This document shows, one piece after another, positions 8,395 to 16,772 of a DNA stretch of 64,000 nucleotides. The translations under genes were made by a program, and so were the position numbers. This stretch comes from Candidatus Pantoea formicae (lineage in GTDB: Bacteria; Pseudomonadota; Gammaproteobacteria; Enterobacterales; Enterobacteriaceae), in assembly GCF_011752625.1 (NCBI RefSeq), contig NZ_VWXD01000001.1, forward strand, positions 248,001 to 312,000, written 5' to 3'. The stretch's first letter is position 1. Each line of letters starts with the position of its first letter. The notes beneath the pieces are model-generated. The model was not told where the DNA came from. It worked only from the letters and a program-made list of their open reading frames with translations, and searched no databases.

Positions 8395-9336
8395 ATGAGT
8401 CATGCACAATCCTCTATTTTGATTATTCAACCGCTGATGCCACAGTTAGATGAGAAGCTCTCACAGCATTTTGATTGCCATCGTTTATATGATTATCAGG
8501 ATCCCGCACAGTTTCTTCAGCAACATGGCGAAGAGATCAGAGGTATTGTGACGCGCGGTGACGTTGGTGTGGAAACCGCACTTCTGGAGCAACTGCCTGC
8601 CTGTAAAGCGATTGCCGTTTTTGGCGTGGGAACCGACCGCATTGATCTGGGTTACACCAAAGCGCAGGGCATTCAGGTGAGTATCACGAGTGACATCCTG
8701 ACCGACGACGTCGCCGATCTGGCGATGACCTTAACGCTTGGGTTCACGCGTAATCTGGTGGCCTACCATCAGTTTGCGCGTTCGGGTGCCTGGGAAAACA
8801 CCGGTGTCACGCTCTCTAGTAAAGCCAGCGGTAAACGCATGGGAATCGCGGGGTTAGGCGCTATCGGAAAGGCAATTGCCCGCCGTGCCGAGGCCTTCGG
8901 CATGGAGGTTGCCTATACCGCGCGTAGTGCCAAGGATGTCCCGTATAAACGCTGCGAGAACATCGAACAACTGGCAGCTTTTAGTGATTTTTTGGTGCTG
9001 GCCTTGCCGGGTAGTCCGGAGAATCTGCAACTGGTGGATGCGAAAGTTTTGGCCGCATTGGGTCAAGAAGGCGTGTTGATCAATATTGCGCGCGGCACCG
9101 TCGTCAATGAAAGCGACCTGATTCACGCACTGCAACAGAGGACCATTAAAGGTGCGGCGCTGGATGTCTTTTCGCATGAGCCAATGATCCATCCTGCGCT
9201 ACGCGAATTGGATAATGTGCTTTTAACGCCCCATATTGCCAGCGCAACTCATGAAACACGTGAAGCGATGTCAAATAATGTGTTTGAGAATATGTTGGGC
9301 TTTTTCTCGAGCGGGAAAATGCTGACAGCAATATAG
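8395..9336 (+). CDS. D-isomer-specific 2-hydroxyacid dehydrogenase
   Basis: A 313-residue NAD(P)-dependent dehydrogenase of the glyoxylate/hydroxypyruvate reductase type. The Rossmann motif GLGAIGKAIARR lies near residue 151. The catalytic Arg (INIARGTVV), Glu (DVFSHEP) and His (LTPHIASAT) are all present in order. Such enzymes reduce 2-keto acids to D-2-hydroxy acids in the cytosol. The ATG has GGAAAG upstream. The gene is divergent from crtE and is followed after 118 bp by an FAD oxidoreductase on the same strand. Physiological substrate unknown. Confidence 0.9.
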   Translation: MSHAQSSILIIQPLMPQLDEKLSQHFDCHRLYDYQDPAQFLQQHGEEIRGIVTRGDVGVETALLEQLPACKAIAVFGVGTDRIDLGYTKAQGIQVSITSDILTDDVADLAMTLTLGFTRNLVAYHQFARSGAWENTGVTLSSKASGKRMGIAGLGAIGKAIARRAEAFGMEVAYTARSAKDVPYKRCENIEQLAAFSDFLVLALPGSPENLQLVDAKVLAALGQEGVLINIARGTVVNESDLIHALQQRTIKGAALDVFSHEPMIHPALRELDNVLLTPHIASATHETREAMSNNVFENMLGFFSSGKMLTAI

Positions 9337-9454
9337 AATAATAATCTGGCAACAGAGGATTTCCTTATACCCAACGCATTATTCGTTCTCTAGTCATTGC
9401 AATTTCTGTAGGTGGACGCTGTTATGATATTGGCCATTCATTCAGGAGCCATTC

Positions 9455-10657
9455 ATGTCCACTCAAAAAATTGCAATTATTGGCGGCGGCGTCATCGGAT
9501 TAGCGGTGGCGCGCGCTTTGGCGTTACAAGGCGCGCAAGTCACGATTTTCGAGCAGCAGCTCATCGGGGCGGGTACCAGCAGCACCACATTTGCATGGGT
9601 TAACTCCAACGGTAAGCAACCGGTTAGCTATCACCAGCTCAATGCGCTTTCGATGGAGGAACACGCTAGATTACAGCAGTCACAACCTAACGGTTTACGC
9701 TGGCTGGAAACCTGCGGTACCTGGGAGTGGGCTGCCGAAGGAGAAGCTCAGCATCGCCTGCAGCAACGCGCCAGCTCGCTTCAATCCTTGGGGTATCCGG
9801 CACGAGAAGTGACACTGGACGAACTCCAGCGTGAAATTCCTGAGCTGCGCTCGCAAGCAGTTAGCGGTGCTTTATGGCATTTCCCGACGGAGTCAGTGTT
9901 GCATCCGGCGCTGTATCTGGCTCGGTTGTGGTCAGAAGCCCGCGCTCAAGGTGCAATTCTGCATCAACATCACACAATCACTCGACTCTCTGAGCAGGCG
10001 AATGGCGTCACATTGCATCTTGAAAACGGAGAGCAGTGGCAGGGCGATCGTGTGGTTATCGCCACTGGGCGTTGGGCTAACCAGTTGCTTGACTCGCTCA
10101 ATCTCAATCTGGCCCTGCTTGATACCAGTAAACCGAATGCTATTGCCTGCAGTTTCCTGGTACGCACAGCACCTCAGCCGCTTTCACTGAGCGCAAATTT
10201 AATCTCGCCGCAGCTAAATGTACGTCCGGACGGTGGGGGGCGCCTGCTGTTACAGGCGCTGGCGCTTGATGATTTAGCCGATCCAGGCGCGCCGCCTCCC
10301 ATAACAGGTGAAATCGCTCAGCAGTTCCGAGAACGCTATCAATCTTTGTTTGCTGATGCGGGAGAGTTACAAATTGAACAGATCGTTGTTGGCCAGCGTG
10401 CCCGGCCAGCTGACGGCTTACCGGCAATTGGCTTTGTTACGCCACAGCAACGCGTCTACCTGGCGGTGACGCATAGCGGTATTACGCTGTCCCCTTTGAT
10501 TGGCAAATTGGTCGCTCAAGAGTTGTTGGAGGATACACCCAGTGCATTGCTCGGCGATTTTCGTCCTCAGCGTTTGCTGGGGAGAAATGTCAGTGAATTC
10601 GCACCCATCAAGCGAAATTTTCCAGCGGCACAGTATAGCCATTTTATCTTAAAATGA
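9455..10657 (+). CDS. FAD-dependent oxidoreductase (DadA/DAO family)
   Basis: A 400-residue protein with the N-terminal FAD-binding motif IAIIGGGVIGLAVARALALQ at residues 6-25, and late motifs GQRARPADGLPAIG and YLAVTHSGITLSPLIG that form the DAO-fold active site and FAD closure. Relatives are D-amino-acid dehydrogenases and amine or sarcosine oxidases. It starts with a good AGGAG ribosome site about eight bases before the ATG. It is followed by a Gfo/Idh/MocA gene 99 bp later. The likely role is oxidation of an amino acid or amine, substrate not determinable. Confidence 0.87.
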   Translation: MSTQKIAIIGGGVIGLAVARALALQGAQVTIFEQQLIGAGTSSTTFAWVNSNGKQPVSYHQLNALSMEEHARLQQSQPNGLRWLETCGTWEWAAEGEAQHRLQQRASSLQSLGYPAREVTLDELQREIPELRSQAVSGALWHFPTESVLHPALYLARLWSEARAQGAILHQHHTITRLSEQANGVTLHLENGEQWQGDRVVIATGRWANQLLDSLNLNLALLDTSKPNAIACSFLVRTAPQPLSLSANLISPQLNVRPDGGGRLLLQALALDDLADPGAPPPITGEIAQQFRERYQSLFADAGELQIEQIVVGQRARPADGLPAIGFVTPQQRVYLAVTHSGITLSPLIGKLVAQELLEDTPSALLGDFRPQRLLGRNVSEFAPIKRNFPAAQYSHFILK

Positions 10658-10756
10658 TATTTTTATGCCATTTTGCGGGGGCGTGCAGAGTTTGAATGTT
10701 GCCAGTATGTTATTAAGAATGGACATTATGATTCTTCTCAATCACAAGGAGGCAGC

Positions 10757-11782
10757 ATGAAAATCGGTATTGTGGGCTACGGTACGGGTGGTAAGCACTT
10801 TCACGCGCCCTTTATCAACGCAGCACAAGGCGTTGAGTTGGCAGGCATTGTCGCACGGGCACCGGAAACCATTGCGCGAGTGAAAGCGGATTTTCCTGAT
10901 ATCCCGATTTATGCCAGCCTAACAGAGATGCTGGCGGCGGGCGTTGATGCGGTGACCATCACCACTCCGCCTCAGACTCGTCGTGAGTTGGTGCTGGAAG
11001 CAATCGAAGCCGGCGTCGCCGTGATTGCCGACAAACCCTTTGCACCGGATGCTAAAACTGGGCGCGAACTGGCTGCGGCTGCGAAAGCCAAGGGAGTGGT
11101 GCTCAGCGTTTATCACAATCGACGGTTTGACCATGATGTTCGCACGCTCAAGAAACTGATTGAACGAAACCGCGTGGGGAAAGTGTGGCGCTTGCATAAT
11201 CGTATGGATTTCGATGATGCCAATACCCTTGAAGGTGGTGAAACGGGAGGCCTGTTGCGTGATTTAGGCAGCCATATTGTTGATCAGGCGCTGTTTTTGT
11301 TGGGGCCGGTAAAATCGGTTTACGCGCAGTTAGACATTATCGATCTGCCGGTTGGGCCAACGGATGCCAGTTTTGTGCTGACCTTGACGCATCACAATGG
11401 CACCAAGTCTTATCTCTCGGCCACCAAACTGAATCGCTTTATTTGTCGAGAATTTCGGCTTTATGGGGATGCCGGGAGCTTTGTTTCACAAGGCACGGAT
11501 GTCCAGGCGCAAGCCATTTTTGCCGGTCAGCGCCCTGTGGATGATTTAGACGGCTGGGGATTTGAGCAACCAGAACGTTGGGGAACACTGAATACACCAC
11601 AAGGTTCTGAGCGTGTGCCTTCTGAACAAGGCGCCTATCATGCTTATTACGAAGCTTTTGCCAAGGCCGTGAAGGAAGGAAGCGAACCGCCGGTTACCCC
11701 AGAGCAGGCGATTGAAGTTCTGGCTGTGCTGGATGCGGCCTTTATCAGCGCGAAAGAGAATCGGGTGGTGGACATAGCGTGA
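10757..11782 (+). CDS. Gfo/Idh/MocA family oxidoreductase
   Basis: A 341-residue NAD(P)-dependent sugar or polyol oxidoreductase. The Rossmann motif IGIVGYGTGGKHFHAPF is at residues 3-19, and the family EKP-type motif appears as ADKPFAPD near residue 92 with the catalytic Lys. The C-terminal domain has the usual DLGSHIVDQAL segment. The frame is open from 10673, but AAGGAGG sits seven bases before the ATG at 10757, which fixes the start. A strong terminator follows immediately at 11788. Confidence 0.9.
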   Translation: MKIGIVGYGTGGKHFHAPFINAAQGVELAGIVARAPETIARVKADFPDIPIYASLTEMLAAGVDAVTITTPPQTRRELVLEAIEAGVAVIADKPFAPDAKTGRELAAAAKAKGVVLSVYHNRRFDHDVRTLKKLIERNRVGKVWRLHNRMDFDDANTLEGGETGGLLRDLGSHIVDQALFLLGPVKSVYAQLDIIDLPVGPTDASFVLTLTHHNGTKSYLSATKLNRFICREFRLYGDAGSFVSQGTDVQAQAIFAGQRPVDDLDGWGFEQPERWGTLNTPQGSERVPSEQGAYHAYYEAFAKAVKEGSEPPVTPEQAIEVLAVLDAAFISAKENRVVDIA

Positions 11783-11787
11783 TGGCG

Positions 11788-11816
11788 TAGCGCTGCTTTT
11801 TAGCAGCGCTATTTTT
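11788..11816 (+). terminator. Intrinsic terminator after the Gfo/Idh/MocA gene
   Basis: A perfect 10-bp stem (TAGCGCTGCT / AGCAGCGCTA) with a TTTT loop and a T5 tail begins six bases after the stop at 11782. Confidence 0.9.
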
Positions 11817-11875
11817 CGTGACGCCTCTTTACCCTGTTAGAATACCTCTCTCAAAATGAATCTCAGGTTTTAGTT

Positions 11876-12367
11876 GTGTCGAATTTAATCTTTAGAAATG
11901 CCACCTTAGCGGACGTCGACCGCTGTTATTCCATTGAAATTGAAGCTTATGAAGGCGACGAGGCAGCCACGCGTGAAAAAATTGCGACGCGTATAGCTCA
12001 ATACCCGCAAGGCTTTGTATGCCTGGAAGTCAACGGCAAGGTTATTGGCTTTATCAACGCGGGTTGCGCTTGGGATGTTGTGATGTCGGACGAAGCGTTC
12101 AAAGAGCTCGTCGGGCATGATCCTGCGGCACCGAATGTGGTGATTATGTCAGTGGTGCTGGATCCTGCTTATCAAGGGAAAGGGTACGCTACCCAGATGA
12201 TGCGCCATTTCATTGAAACCATGAAACAGATGGATAAGCAGACAATCCATCTGTTGTGCAAAACACATCATGTTGATTTATATGAGAAGTTTGGTTATCA
12301 GTATATCAAACCCTCGAGCTCCGATCATGGCGGCATGGCGTGGCACGAGATGTTGATGCAGCTGTGA
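11876..12367 (+). CDS. GNAT-family N-acetyltransferase
   Basis: A 163-residue single-domain GNAT protein. The acetyl-CoA-binding motif A appears as VVLDPAYQGKGYATQMM near residues 95-111, and the C-terminal HVDLYEKFGYQYI segment is motif B. The start is a GTG at 11876, the only start consistent with family length. It resembles the arylalkylamine or small-molecule acetyltransferase branch. It stands alone between a terminator and an AlpA-like gene. Confidence 0.87.
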   Translation: MSNLIFRNATLADVDRCYSIEIEAYEGDEAATREKIATRIAQYPQGFVCLEVNGKVIGFINAGCAWDVVMSDEAFKELVGHDPAAPNVVIMSVVLDPAYQGKGYATQMMRHFIETMKQMDKQTIHLLCKTHHVDLYEKFGYQYIKPSSSDHGGMAWHEMLMQL

Positions 12368-12471
12368 TTATTTTTTAACCTAAAATAATTGGCTGGCTGA
12401 TCGCGATCAAAACGTTCCGCTAAAGCCTGCTCAAACATGGATGCCAAATCACATGTAATGAGGAGGCTATG

Positions 12472-12693
12472 ATGCGCACTTCCCCGATGACTCTACCGGA
12501 AATGGCTCGCTACCTTGGCATATCCCCCGCCACGCTGGCGTGTGCTATTTGCAATCGCGGTACGTTAGAGAAGGTCCCGTTACCTGCGGCAGTCGATGAT
12601 GAAGTACCTTTGTCGCGTCGCTGCTGGGCGTCACAAGAGGTAAGGCAGTTTAGGCAAGCGATGATGAGGGCTCGACGGGGGGAGGTAAAGTGA
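12472..12693 (+). CDS. Small AlpA/excisionase-like DNA-binding protein (putative)
   Basis: A 73-residue protein with LPEMARYLGISPATL (about residues 8-22), which reads like the helix-turn-helix of AlpA or excisionase-type winged helices, followed by a basic tail RQAMMRARRG. AGGAGG lies at 12461-12466; the second of two adjacent ATGs (12472) has the better five-base spacing. Such proteins control excision of mobile elements or phage-type genes. It directly precedes the structured non-coding region at 12.8-13.46 kb, so it could regulate it, but that is only proximity. Confidence 0.55.
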   Translation: MRTSPMTLPEMARYLGISPATLACAICNRGTLEKVPLPAAVDDEVPLSRRCWASQEVRQFRQAMMRARRGEVK

Positions 12694-13131
12694 TAAATGG
12701 CGGTCGCAAACTGTAATGGTTGTCAGTTAAGCACCTGTTCACGTGAGTCTGTCATTTTCTGGCGTGCCGACTTTTGTTTTGTGCGTTTTGTGCGGGCCGC
12801 AGCACCTCTGCTGCTGCCGGGCCGTCCTCGCGCCGCTTCGCGGTGCCCTCGGCTGCAACGTCGTGCCGGTCGGATCGTTCGGGTACGGCCATCCATGGCC
12901 TACCCGAACTGCCTGTCGCATCCATGCGCCTGGCTCCTGGCACAACGTCTCCGCCTCAGCGCTGCGAATAGCCCGTTGCAGCAGCAGAGGCGCTGTGGCC
13001 TCAAACAATGTGCCCTCTGTAGCCATAAAAGCGCTATCGCCTGAGCCATCGCGCCCTTTATAGCAGTAAAAATGCTACCTCCTGAACCATCTCGCCCTTT
13101 CCAACAGCGTAAACAGATGTCAGCAAGCAGG
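12694..13131. other. GC-rich, hairpin-dense stretch without a convincing gene
   Basis: Several overlapping frames are open here on both strands, but none has a ribosome site, a recognisable domain or sensible composition; they look like by-products of high GC. The strand folds strongly instead. The best hairpin is 12877-12909: a 9-bp stem GTTCGGGTA/TACCCGAAC carrying a bulged C and an inner GGCCAT/ATGGCC stem. Others are GCAGCA/TGCTGC near 12798 and CCGC-TTC-GCGG near 12831. Dense hairpins of this kind occur in single-strand promoters or origins in plasmid leading regions, which is an inference here. Confidence 0.6.
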
Positions 13132-13323
13132 CTGGTGCCGCTCTGGGGCTGGCATTTCGCAGCGCTGAACGGAATGAGGAAGCCAGGAGAGCCAGCATGG
13201 ATGCTGGCGAAAGGTGCAGCCGGGACAGGGAAAGTCCCGTCTGCGCCGGTCCGTCAGGCTGACGAGTGAAGTGAAGGTACCGCGTCAGCGGCGCGAGGAC
13301 CGCCAGCCCCAGAGCGGCACCAG
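13132..13323. other. 192-base structured segment closed by a perfect 22-bp inverted repeat (possible structured RNA or small element)
   Basis: Positions 13132-13153 and 13302-13323 are exact reverse complements over 22 bases (left arm begins CTGGTGCCGCTCTGGGG). Inside lie further helices: GCCAGCAT/ATGCTGGC at 13191-13208; a 13-bp hairpin with one mismatch and one G-U at 13213-13247 (inner CGGGAC/GTCCCG); CGTC/GACG at 13252-13264; CCGC/GCGG at 13280-13291; and CGGTCC (13247-13252) with GGACCG (13297-13302). This nested, multi-branched layout is what a folded RNA or a folded DNA site looks like. The right arm overlaps the first unit of the 41-bp tandem repeat. No reverse transcriptase or transposase is nearby. 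Confidence 0.7.
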
Positions 13324-13458
13324 ACTGCGTTATCACCTGTGCCATCAGTCCAGAGCGGCACCAGACTGCGTTATCACCTGTGCCATCAGTCCAGAGCGGC
13401 ACCAGACTGCGTTATCACCTGTGCCATCAGTCCAGAGCAGCACCAGACTGCGTTATCA
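13310..13458. repeat. 41-bp tandem direct repeat, 3.6 copies
   Basis: Three identical 41-bp units start at 13310, 13351 and 13392, followed by a 26-base partial fourth unit at 13433 with one change (AGCGG to AGCAG). Each unit starts CAGAGCGGCACCAGACTGCG and contains GGCAC and GTGCC as a split inverted repeat 18 bases apart. There are no variable spacers, so it is not a CRISPR array. Unit length is near that of plasmid centromere repeats, but the copy number is low and no ParB gene is present. Confidence 0.9.
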
Positions 13459-13509
13459 TCACATGCTTAACTCACTAGCATTCGGCCCTGCTGGCTTATT
13501 TGATTCGCA

Positions 13510-14388
13510 TCAGCCAATATCCAATCTTAGCTGGCTTCCTAAAACCACATCGGCTTCTTGTAATGTGACGTCCAGACCTGCGGCAGGAGTAAAGGTTAAC
13601 TCACCAAAAATAACTTTACCGTTGAGCAGATAGAAATCAGCGCGGACAAATTTAAAGTCTGAAGCTAATTTCATCGCATAACCTTTCATTTCCTTAAAGC
13701 CATCCGGCATCTCTGGATACTGGTTGTTATTGATTAACTCCAGGGTGTCTTCGAAAGGAAGAGGTTGCCAGTCCATATCAAAATAGTAAAACTTCGGCGT
13801 TCCCTTTTCTCTGCCAATGCAGACCATAACCGCGTATGGCTTTCCGTTGAAGCAGTAGAATTTGTAATCGTCAGGAAAACCACCGCGTTCATTCTCAATG
13901 TATTTCTCACACAATATTTTTCTTTCTATTTTCTTATACTGCGGTTCAATGAATAGTGAAGAAAAATCTTGCCTGAGCCATTTTTCTAACTGTAGGTTAG
14001 TGTTCTTGATGTCTAAAGACGATTTATCATTGCAGATAATGTTGTAGCCTGCACCATGATTACATTTAAGCGCAAACTTTTCTGGCAGTGCAGCATAGTT
14101 AATCTCTTGCGGGCTGTCATATACACCGTAAAGCTCGTTCAGTGTTTCACCGCAACCTTTAGCTATAACATATTCTCTGACTTTATATTTGTCAGCGCAC
14201 AAGGTGTAAATGTCATTGCTGAACTCATTGAATTTCAGCCACTGAATCTTTTCGTTGAATCGGGTAGGGTTGGTTAAATTTAATTTTTTCTTGAATTTAA
14301 AGTAATAGTGAGCCTTAGCACTCAGTTTTGGAGAGATGTTAGCACTGATTTTTAAAGCTGATTTCACTGTGTGTTTTATCATTTTCAT
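13510..14388 (-). CDS. TupA-like ATP-grasp protein
   Basis: A 292-residue protein with the features of the TupA-like ATP-grasp family: NPTRFNEKIQWLKFNE at about residue 40, FALKCNHGAGYNIIC near 102, ILCEKYIEN, PDDYKFYCFNGKPY near 168, and the closing FVRADFYLLNGKVIFGELTF. Members are found in capsule, teichuronopeptide and O-antigen clusters and are thought to join an amino acid or similar group to a polysaccharide precursor. The gene is clearly richer in A+T than its neighbours, a sign of transfer. It follows the flippase gene by five bases and the two form an operon. The acceptor is unknown. Confidence 0.82.
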   Translation of the reverse strand: MKMIKHTVKSALKISANISPKLSAKAHYYFKFKKKLNLTNPTRFNEKIQWLKFNEFSNDIYTLCADKYKVREYVIAKGCGETLNELYGVYDSPQEINYAALPEKFALKCNHGAGYNIICNDKSSLDIKNTNLQLEKWLRQDFSSLFIEPQYKKIERKILCEKYIENERGGFPDDYKFYCFNGKPYAVMVCIGREKGTPKFYYFDMDWQPLPFEDTLELINNNQYPEMPDGFKEMKGYAMKLASDFKFVRADFYLLNGKVIFGELTFTPAAGLDVTLQEADVVLGSQLRLDIG

Positions 14389-14393
14389 GTAAA

Positions 14394-15629
14394 TTATCTC
14401 GGTTTGAAAATGTTAAGATGCATTTTGACAATTGTCTTGTTTCTGAAAAAATAATTTAATAATGTGCAAGACAAAATCTCGACGATCAAAAAGCAGTAAG
14501 CAGCACCTTTAATCCCGAAGGTACTAATCATTAACCAGGATAAAGGGACTGTTAAGATGCAGCATAAAACCATTTTTTTAGCCAGGTAGTTATACCCTGA
14601 TTCTTTTATTATGTACCTGTAACAGATCGTTCCTAATGCAGAGAACATTGTTCCCATGATGATGATTGGGATAATGTTCACTGAGTCCATATACTTATCG
14701 CCGTACAGGAAGTGAATAAAGTAATGACCAAACAGGTAGAAGCCACCTAATGCAGTCAAGGATAAGATGATAACTAAACGATTGATTTTATTTAGTAATT
14801 TATCTATGTTTGCTTGGTTTTTCTCACTGTATATTTTCGAGAAAAAACTGGTTATTAATGCGATGACAACAAATGACCATGCACCTCCTATGGTTAAAGA
14901 AACACTGTAAATACCTAATGTTGAGTATGAAATTACATTAGCCAAGAAAATGCTGGATATTTGAGTGTATATGTCAGTAGACAATCCAGATAGAATTAAT
15001 GCACCTCCAGCATATAACATATATCGGTTGTATATTCCGCCGCTTTTACTCACATCTTCAGTGCTTGTTGTACGCTTAAAATAAACTAAGCGCATGATGT
15101 AAGGTACTAAAGGAATAATAATGATAGGGATCGTAAAGCAGTAAACGGGCAATTTAAAGTATGAGATATAGAACCTGATCACCAGAGCGATAAGCAGTCC
15201 AGTGATGTTGGTTATTGTGTTGATCTTTGACTTTAATTGTGTGTTGTTGTAAATGGCAAAGAAGTCCATCACGATGTAGTACGTGGCAATGCAATTCGCT
15301 ACGCCAAATAAGAAAACAGTCACATCGGTGTACAGGTAAAGATAGGTTAAGATTGCACTAGACGAGAGAAAAAAGAATAAACGCCGTTGGTTGCGCGTGT
15401 GCATTGCCATAGCAATGCCCGATTTTGTTTTCTCACTCATGCGCTTGAAGATGATGTTGTCACCGCCAAACCAAGATAGCGTTTGTACAAAAATAAAGAG
15501 TGATGTGGATATGTTTATTTTGCCAAAGTTGTCCGGGCCAATATACTTCGCCATTAGTGAGTTAATGTAAATTAACCCAATGATGTTTACTGATTTTTCT
15601 AACATGATCCATATTGCGTTAGAGTACAT
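14394..15629 (-). CDS. Wzx-type polysaccharide flippase
   Basis: A 411-residue membrane protein with about twelve hydrophobic segments, starting MYSNAIWIMLEKSVNIIGLI, typical of the oligosaccharidyl-lipid flippases (MOP/PST superfamily). The motif YIGPDNFGKINISTSLF near residue 29 is the family RYLGPxxFG signature. These proteins move lipid-linked sugar units across the inner membrane for O-antigen, capsule or exopolysaccharide. Strongly AT-rich codon use sets it apart from the window. No glycosyltransferase or polymerase gene accompanies it, so it must work with genes elsewhere or be an islet remnant. Confidence 0.85.
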   Translation of the reverse strand: MYSNAIWIMLEKSVNIIGLIYINSLMAKYIGPDNFGKINISTSLFIFVQTLSWFGGDNIIFKRMSEKTKSGIAMAMHTRNQRRLFFFLSSSAILTYLYLYTDVTVFLFGVANCIATYYIVMDFFAIYNNTQLKSKINTITNITGLLIALVIRFYISYFKLPVYCFTIPIIIIPLVPYIMRLVYFKRTTSTEDVSKSGGIYNRYMLYAGGALILSGLSTDIYTQISSIFLANVISYSTLGIYSVSLTIGGAWSFVVIALITSFFSKIYSEKNQANIDKLLNKINRLVIILSLTALGGFYLFGHYFIHFLYGDKYMDSVNIIPIIIMGTMFSALGTICYRYIIKESGYNYLAKKMVLCCILTVPLSWLMISTFGIKGAAYCFLIVEILSCTLLNYFFRNKTIVKMHLNIFKPR

Positions 15630-16340
15630 TTCATATCTCGCATAGGCATGGTTTTGTTGGTGTTGTAATAGTTAACTTACGAGTTTTTATAATTTTCTTT
15701 TATTAAGTTATATGGATGTAAAACGTTTCCTTCAAAATGATTATTTTTCTTAATAACCATCAATCTATATTTACTGCTGCTTATAATCATTTAATTTGGT
15801 TGGTATTGTGGCTGTTCATATAAAAATAGTGAAGAATTTTTTAAATTAATCAGATTAATTGCATTTCTTTTTTGATCTTAGATCCAATCATTATTGATGG
15901 TTGAATTATGAGGGTGAGATAAAGGCCAAGGCGGATACCGGTTTAATCCACGTAGCTTGTGCAGATACCTATCGTCAGTAAAGTGGTGAACATGCAAAGC
16001 CCTTGCCTATGCTGGTACTAGGTAAATGTTGGATTAACATCATGTAGAAAAATGCAAATGTAATGAACATAATGTAAAAATGCGTGCTAGATCTCTTTAA
16101 ACACAACCCTCGATAACTTAAGTCAACTCTCAAGAGAATACCCACAGCCGGAAGCTCGCCATTCAGATCTAAGTCTCTTAATTTTTCCAGACAGTTCAAT
16201 ACGTTCAACGCAAATTGGTGTAGGCTTAGTCGCGCACTTTTGTTGGCAGAGCCTCGGTGCGTGAGGCAGGTGCGGTACGCCAGGAAGTACCAGTGATTTC
16301 ATAAGGGTGTGAAATCTTGATTATTCTACAAGGAGTCATT
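15630..16340. other. 711-bp AT-rich intergenic region
   Basis: This gap lies between the divergent flippase and lipoprotein genes. The left 270 bases are very AT-rich and probably hold the flippase promoter. I searched for the RfaH ops/JUMPstart core GGCGGTAG on the minus strand and did not see it. A 77-codon minus-strand frame (15975-16208) has no domain, no ribosome site and odd composition, so it is not called. Nothing else was recognised. Confidence 0.6.
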
Positions 16341-16763
16341 TTGAATAAGTTGGATCGTTTTTCTCTTATTGCTGTTTTACCTTTCTTGTTACTCAGTGGT
16401 TGTGCGCAAAATCAAACTAGCGCTCAACGGCACGCTAATCATTTCATCATGGCAACGGCTAATGATTCATCCGGACCCAACTTCCGCCTGAATACCGCAG
16501 ACTCAGCGCGAATGGCTACGCCATTTTTTGAGCAGTTTTGGCAGCAGGGAAAGAAGGATCGTGACGCTGGCTTAGCTAAAAAAGATATCGAACAGAGGAT
16601 TAAGTACTTCCAGAGTGAAGAGTTTACCAATGAAGTCCGGGGTAAATCTCGCTTTGCGGGGTCTGATTACAATCAGGACGGTTCGGTATCGTCACTTTGG
16701 CGTAGGGAGATGTCTGCCGCGGTATCGGAAAGCTATATGGATGGATATAACGGCGTTAAATAG
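16341..16763 (+). CDS. Exc2-family lipoprotein
   Basis: A 140-residue lipoprotein: signal peptide NKLDRFSLIAVLPFLLLSGC with lipobox LSGC, then AQNQTSAQRHANHF and an acidic soluble domain with FEQFWQQGKKDRDAGL and YMDGYNGVK. It matches the Exc2 family named from entry-exclusion proteins of ColE1-type plasmids, though members also occur on chromosomes. The frame opens at an ATG at 16317, but AAGGAG at 16330-16335 and the signal peptide both point to the TTG at 16341. A role in surface exclusion is possible but not shown. Confidence 0.75.
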   Translation: MNKLDRFSLIAVLPFLLLSGCAQNQTSAQRHANHFIMATANDSSGPNFRLNTADSARMATPFFEQFWQQGKKDRDAGLAKKDIEQRIKYFQSEEFTNEVRGKSRFAGSDYNQDGSVSSLWRREMSAAVSESYMDGYNGVK

Positions 16764-16772
16764 TGTGACCTG

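Noticed and set aside
12697..13402. Several open frames of 60-115 codons on both strands
   Set aside because: No ribosome sites, no domains, and Arg/Pro/Cys-rich composition typical of GC-rich non-coding DNA; one runs through the tandem repeat.
13310..13458. Possible CRISPR array
   Set aside because: The 41-bp units are directly adjacent with no variable spacers, and no cas genes are near.
13132..13458. Possible retron or transposon
   Set aside because: No reverse transcriptase or transposase in the window and no target-site duplication seen, so only a structured element is claimed.
15630..15900. RfaH ops/JUMPstart element upstream of the polysaccharide islet
   Set aside because: The GGCGGTAG core was looked for and not found.
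15975..16208. 77-codon frame in the AT-rich gap
   Set aside because: No recognisable domain or ribosome site; composition looks random.
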